Positions 44,014 to 44,886 of a stretch of 44,886 bases of DNA are shown piece by piece. Positions within the stretch are counted from its first letter, which is position 1. Every line of letters begins with the position of its first letter. The notes beneath the pieces are model-generated. The model saw nothing but the letters and a program-made list of their open reading frames with translations, made no database searches and had not been told where the DNA came from. The position numbers were made by a program, and so were the translations under genes. The DNA is from Promethearchaeota archaeon (GTDB taxonomy: Archaea; Asgardarchaeota; Lokiarchaeia; Sigyniarchaeales; SOKP01): assembly GCA_008080765.1 (NCBI GenBank), contig SHMU01000007.1, positions 1 to 44,886 on the forward strand, in the 5' to 3' direction.

Positions 44014-44274
44014 ATGGCAAAAAAGAAAACCTCCACCCCAAACAAAACGCCCGCAAAAAAAAGCGGAGACAGCTACATGGCAAAGGCTCCTATTCGCCGA
44101 TTAATGAAGAAGGTAGGCGCTGATTTAGTAGCTGCTGAGGCTCTCGATCAATTAATTGCATTTTTGGAAAAAACAGCAATAGACACAACTAAAAAAGCTA
44201 TAAAGATGTGTAACGCAGACAAAAGAAAGAGAGTAATGGGCTCAGATATCCGAAAAGCATCTGCAAGGATATAG
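44014..44274 (+). CDS. Archaeal histone with a basic N-terminal tail
   Basis: An 86-residue histone-fold protein. The tail MAKKKTSTPNKTPAKKSGD (1-19) is rich in Lys and Thr, then the fold starts with MAKAPIRRLMKKVGADLV and runs through helix 2 (AAEALDQLIAFLEKTAIDTT) to helix 3 (KRKRVMGSDIRKASARI). Conserved points are the Arg after the first proline (IRRLMKK), the central Glu-Lys pair, and the KRKRV...SDI loop that touches DNA. Most euryarchaeal histones are about 66-70 residues with no tail; Asgard histones often have tails like this one. It packs DNA. A hairpin and T-run follow the stop. Confidence 0.96.
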   Translation: MAKKKTSTPNKTPAKKSGDSYMAKAPIRRLMKKVGADLVAAEALDQLIAFLEKTAIDTTKKAIKMCNADKRKRVMGSDIRKASARI

Positions 44275-44300
44275 GCTAATTAATTAAGCCTTTTTTTCCT
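44273..44300 (+). terminator. Hairpin and T-run after the histone gene
   Basis: aggct-aattaatta-agcct forms a short stem (44273-44291) overlapping the stop codon and is followed by seven T residues. Archaeal transcription stops at T-runs, and the stem may add to the effect. Confidence 0.6.
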
Positions 44301-44430
44301 TTTTATTTCTTGTTATCATCATTTCATTTTCATATCAGAGGATTGCTTATTATCAATTTCATATTTTATTGTGATATGAACCAGAAAAGCTAAGTTTTAT
44401 TTCATAATATTCTCTTCCCAGTTGAAGCCT

Positions 44431-44450
44431 CCCCGCCCTAAAGGACGGGG
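44431..44450 (-). mobile_element. IS605-type right-end hairpin beside tnpB
   Basis: ccccgccctaaaggacgggg is an imperfect hairpin just past the tnpB stop codon. In IS200/IS605 elements a hairpin like this marks the right end and is also part of the guide (omega) RNA scaffold that TnpB uses. It agrees with the CCC/GGG hairpin at the end of the relic at 2461. Confidence 0.6.
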
Positions 44451-44465
44451 ATTCCCGCGAGTCCA

Positions 44466-44885
44466 CTAAGCATTAGCTGACGGGCATATCTTAGGGCTGT
44501 TTGTCGCGGTAAACCCCTTCCACGTGCGTAGAAAGGATTCCTCCTTCAAGGAGGGTTGATGCGATAAGTCATCGGATGTCAAGAACGTTACCATGATATT
44601 CACGGCGGAATTTAAGTCCCTATCCATCTTATGACCGCATTCGCAAGTAATAGTACGCTCGGACAATGAACGCTTTACTCTTTTCCCGCATTTCGCACAG
44701 GTCTGTGTGGTGTATGATTCATCAATTCTTATTACTCTTTTGCCTATTTTTTGTGCTTTATAGGTTAAGAATTGGACAAATCTTCCCAACGAGCCCGTGT
44801 TTTGCATTGAATGATTAAGAGTCTTGTTCGATTTGTTTTGTCGGGGCGATTTGGTGGTTTTTTTCTTCCGTGCCATCGTTTTCAC
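44466..44885 (-). CDS. tnpB: TnpB-like RNA-guided nuclease, C-terminal part only
   Basis: A 139-residue frame, open at the window edge, so the N-terminal part lies outside. It contains SLGRFVQFLTYKAQKIGKRV and IDESYTTQTCAKCGKRVKRS, then TCECGHKMDRDLNSAVNIM: a zinc ribbon (CxxC and CxC) followed by the third RuvC Asp in DRDLN. This is the OrfB_Zn_ribbon part of IS605 TnpB. The C-terminal tail (WKGFTATNSPKICPSANA) differs from the HACG-type tails of the two relics, so it belongs to another subfamily. Whether the element also has a TnpA cannot be seen. Confidence 0.88.
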   Translation of the reverse strand: MKTMARKKKTTKSPRQNKSNKTLNHSMQNTGSLGRFVQFLTYKAQKIGKRVIRIDESYTTQTCAKCGKRVKRSLSERTITCECGHKMDRDLNSAVNIMVTFLTSDDLSHQPSLKEESFLRTWKGFTATNSPKICPSANA

Positions 44886-44886
44886 A

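Overview
This AT-rich window most likely comes from an Asgard (Promethearchaeota, Lokiarchaeia-like) archaeon. The signs are a Rag/Gtr-like small GTPase with a C-terminal extension, a tailed archaeal histone, leucine-rich-repeat and TPR proteins, an archaemetzincin, an Lrp-type regulator, and a tRNA gene interrupted by an intron with a bulge-helix-bulge fold. The assignment is inferred from gene content and was not tested by phylogeny.

Layout. 0.2-5.3 kb: two tandem paralogous 735-residue TPR proteins separated by a decayed tnpB. 5.3-7.7 kb: a gene graveyard, with transposase-like remnants, a truncated duplicate of a membrane protein, and a zinc-ribbon membrane protein split by an in-frame stop. 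7.8-15.1 kb: mostly single genes (alpha/beta hydrolase, low-molecular-weight phosphatase, metallo-beta-lactamase fold protein, zinc-ribbon LRR protein, archaemetzincin, metallophosphoesterase). 15.2-15.4 kb: a GC-rich island that folds into a long closed structure and is probably an undescribed non-coding RNA.

16.2-26.1 kb is the most unusual part and looks like a defence island. A SIR2-TPR protein (11 TPR units of exactly 120 bp each) faces a minus-strand operon of three tightly abutting genes: a 1397-residue LRR plus helical-repeat protein, a SWIM zinc-finger protein, and a retron-like reverse transcriptase. The three are almost certainly co-translated. I read them as a sensor or scaffold, a nucleic-acid-binding partner and a polymerase of one system.

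26.3-33.3 kb: a MYG1-like DHH protein, a multi-PAS histidine kinase, a TetR regulator with a polyferredoxin-like membrane protein (two likely operators lie in front of the regulator), the Rag-like GTPase and a Cys/His-rich microprotein. 33.7-34.5 kb: seven consecutive tRNA genes, all class II (three Leu, four Ser); one has a T-loop intron and the last is degenerate. 34.6-44.9 kb: an MFS transporter, another tnpB relic, a broken FAD oxidoreductase, membrane and zinc proteins, a histidine phosphatase, an Lrp regulator, a secreted anchored glycosidase-like protein, the histone, and the C-terminal part of a TnpB that runs off the window end.
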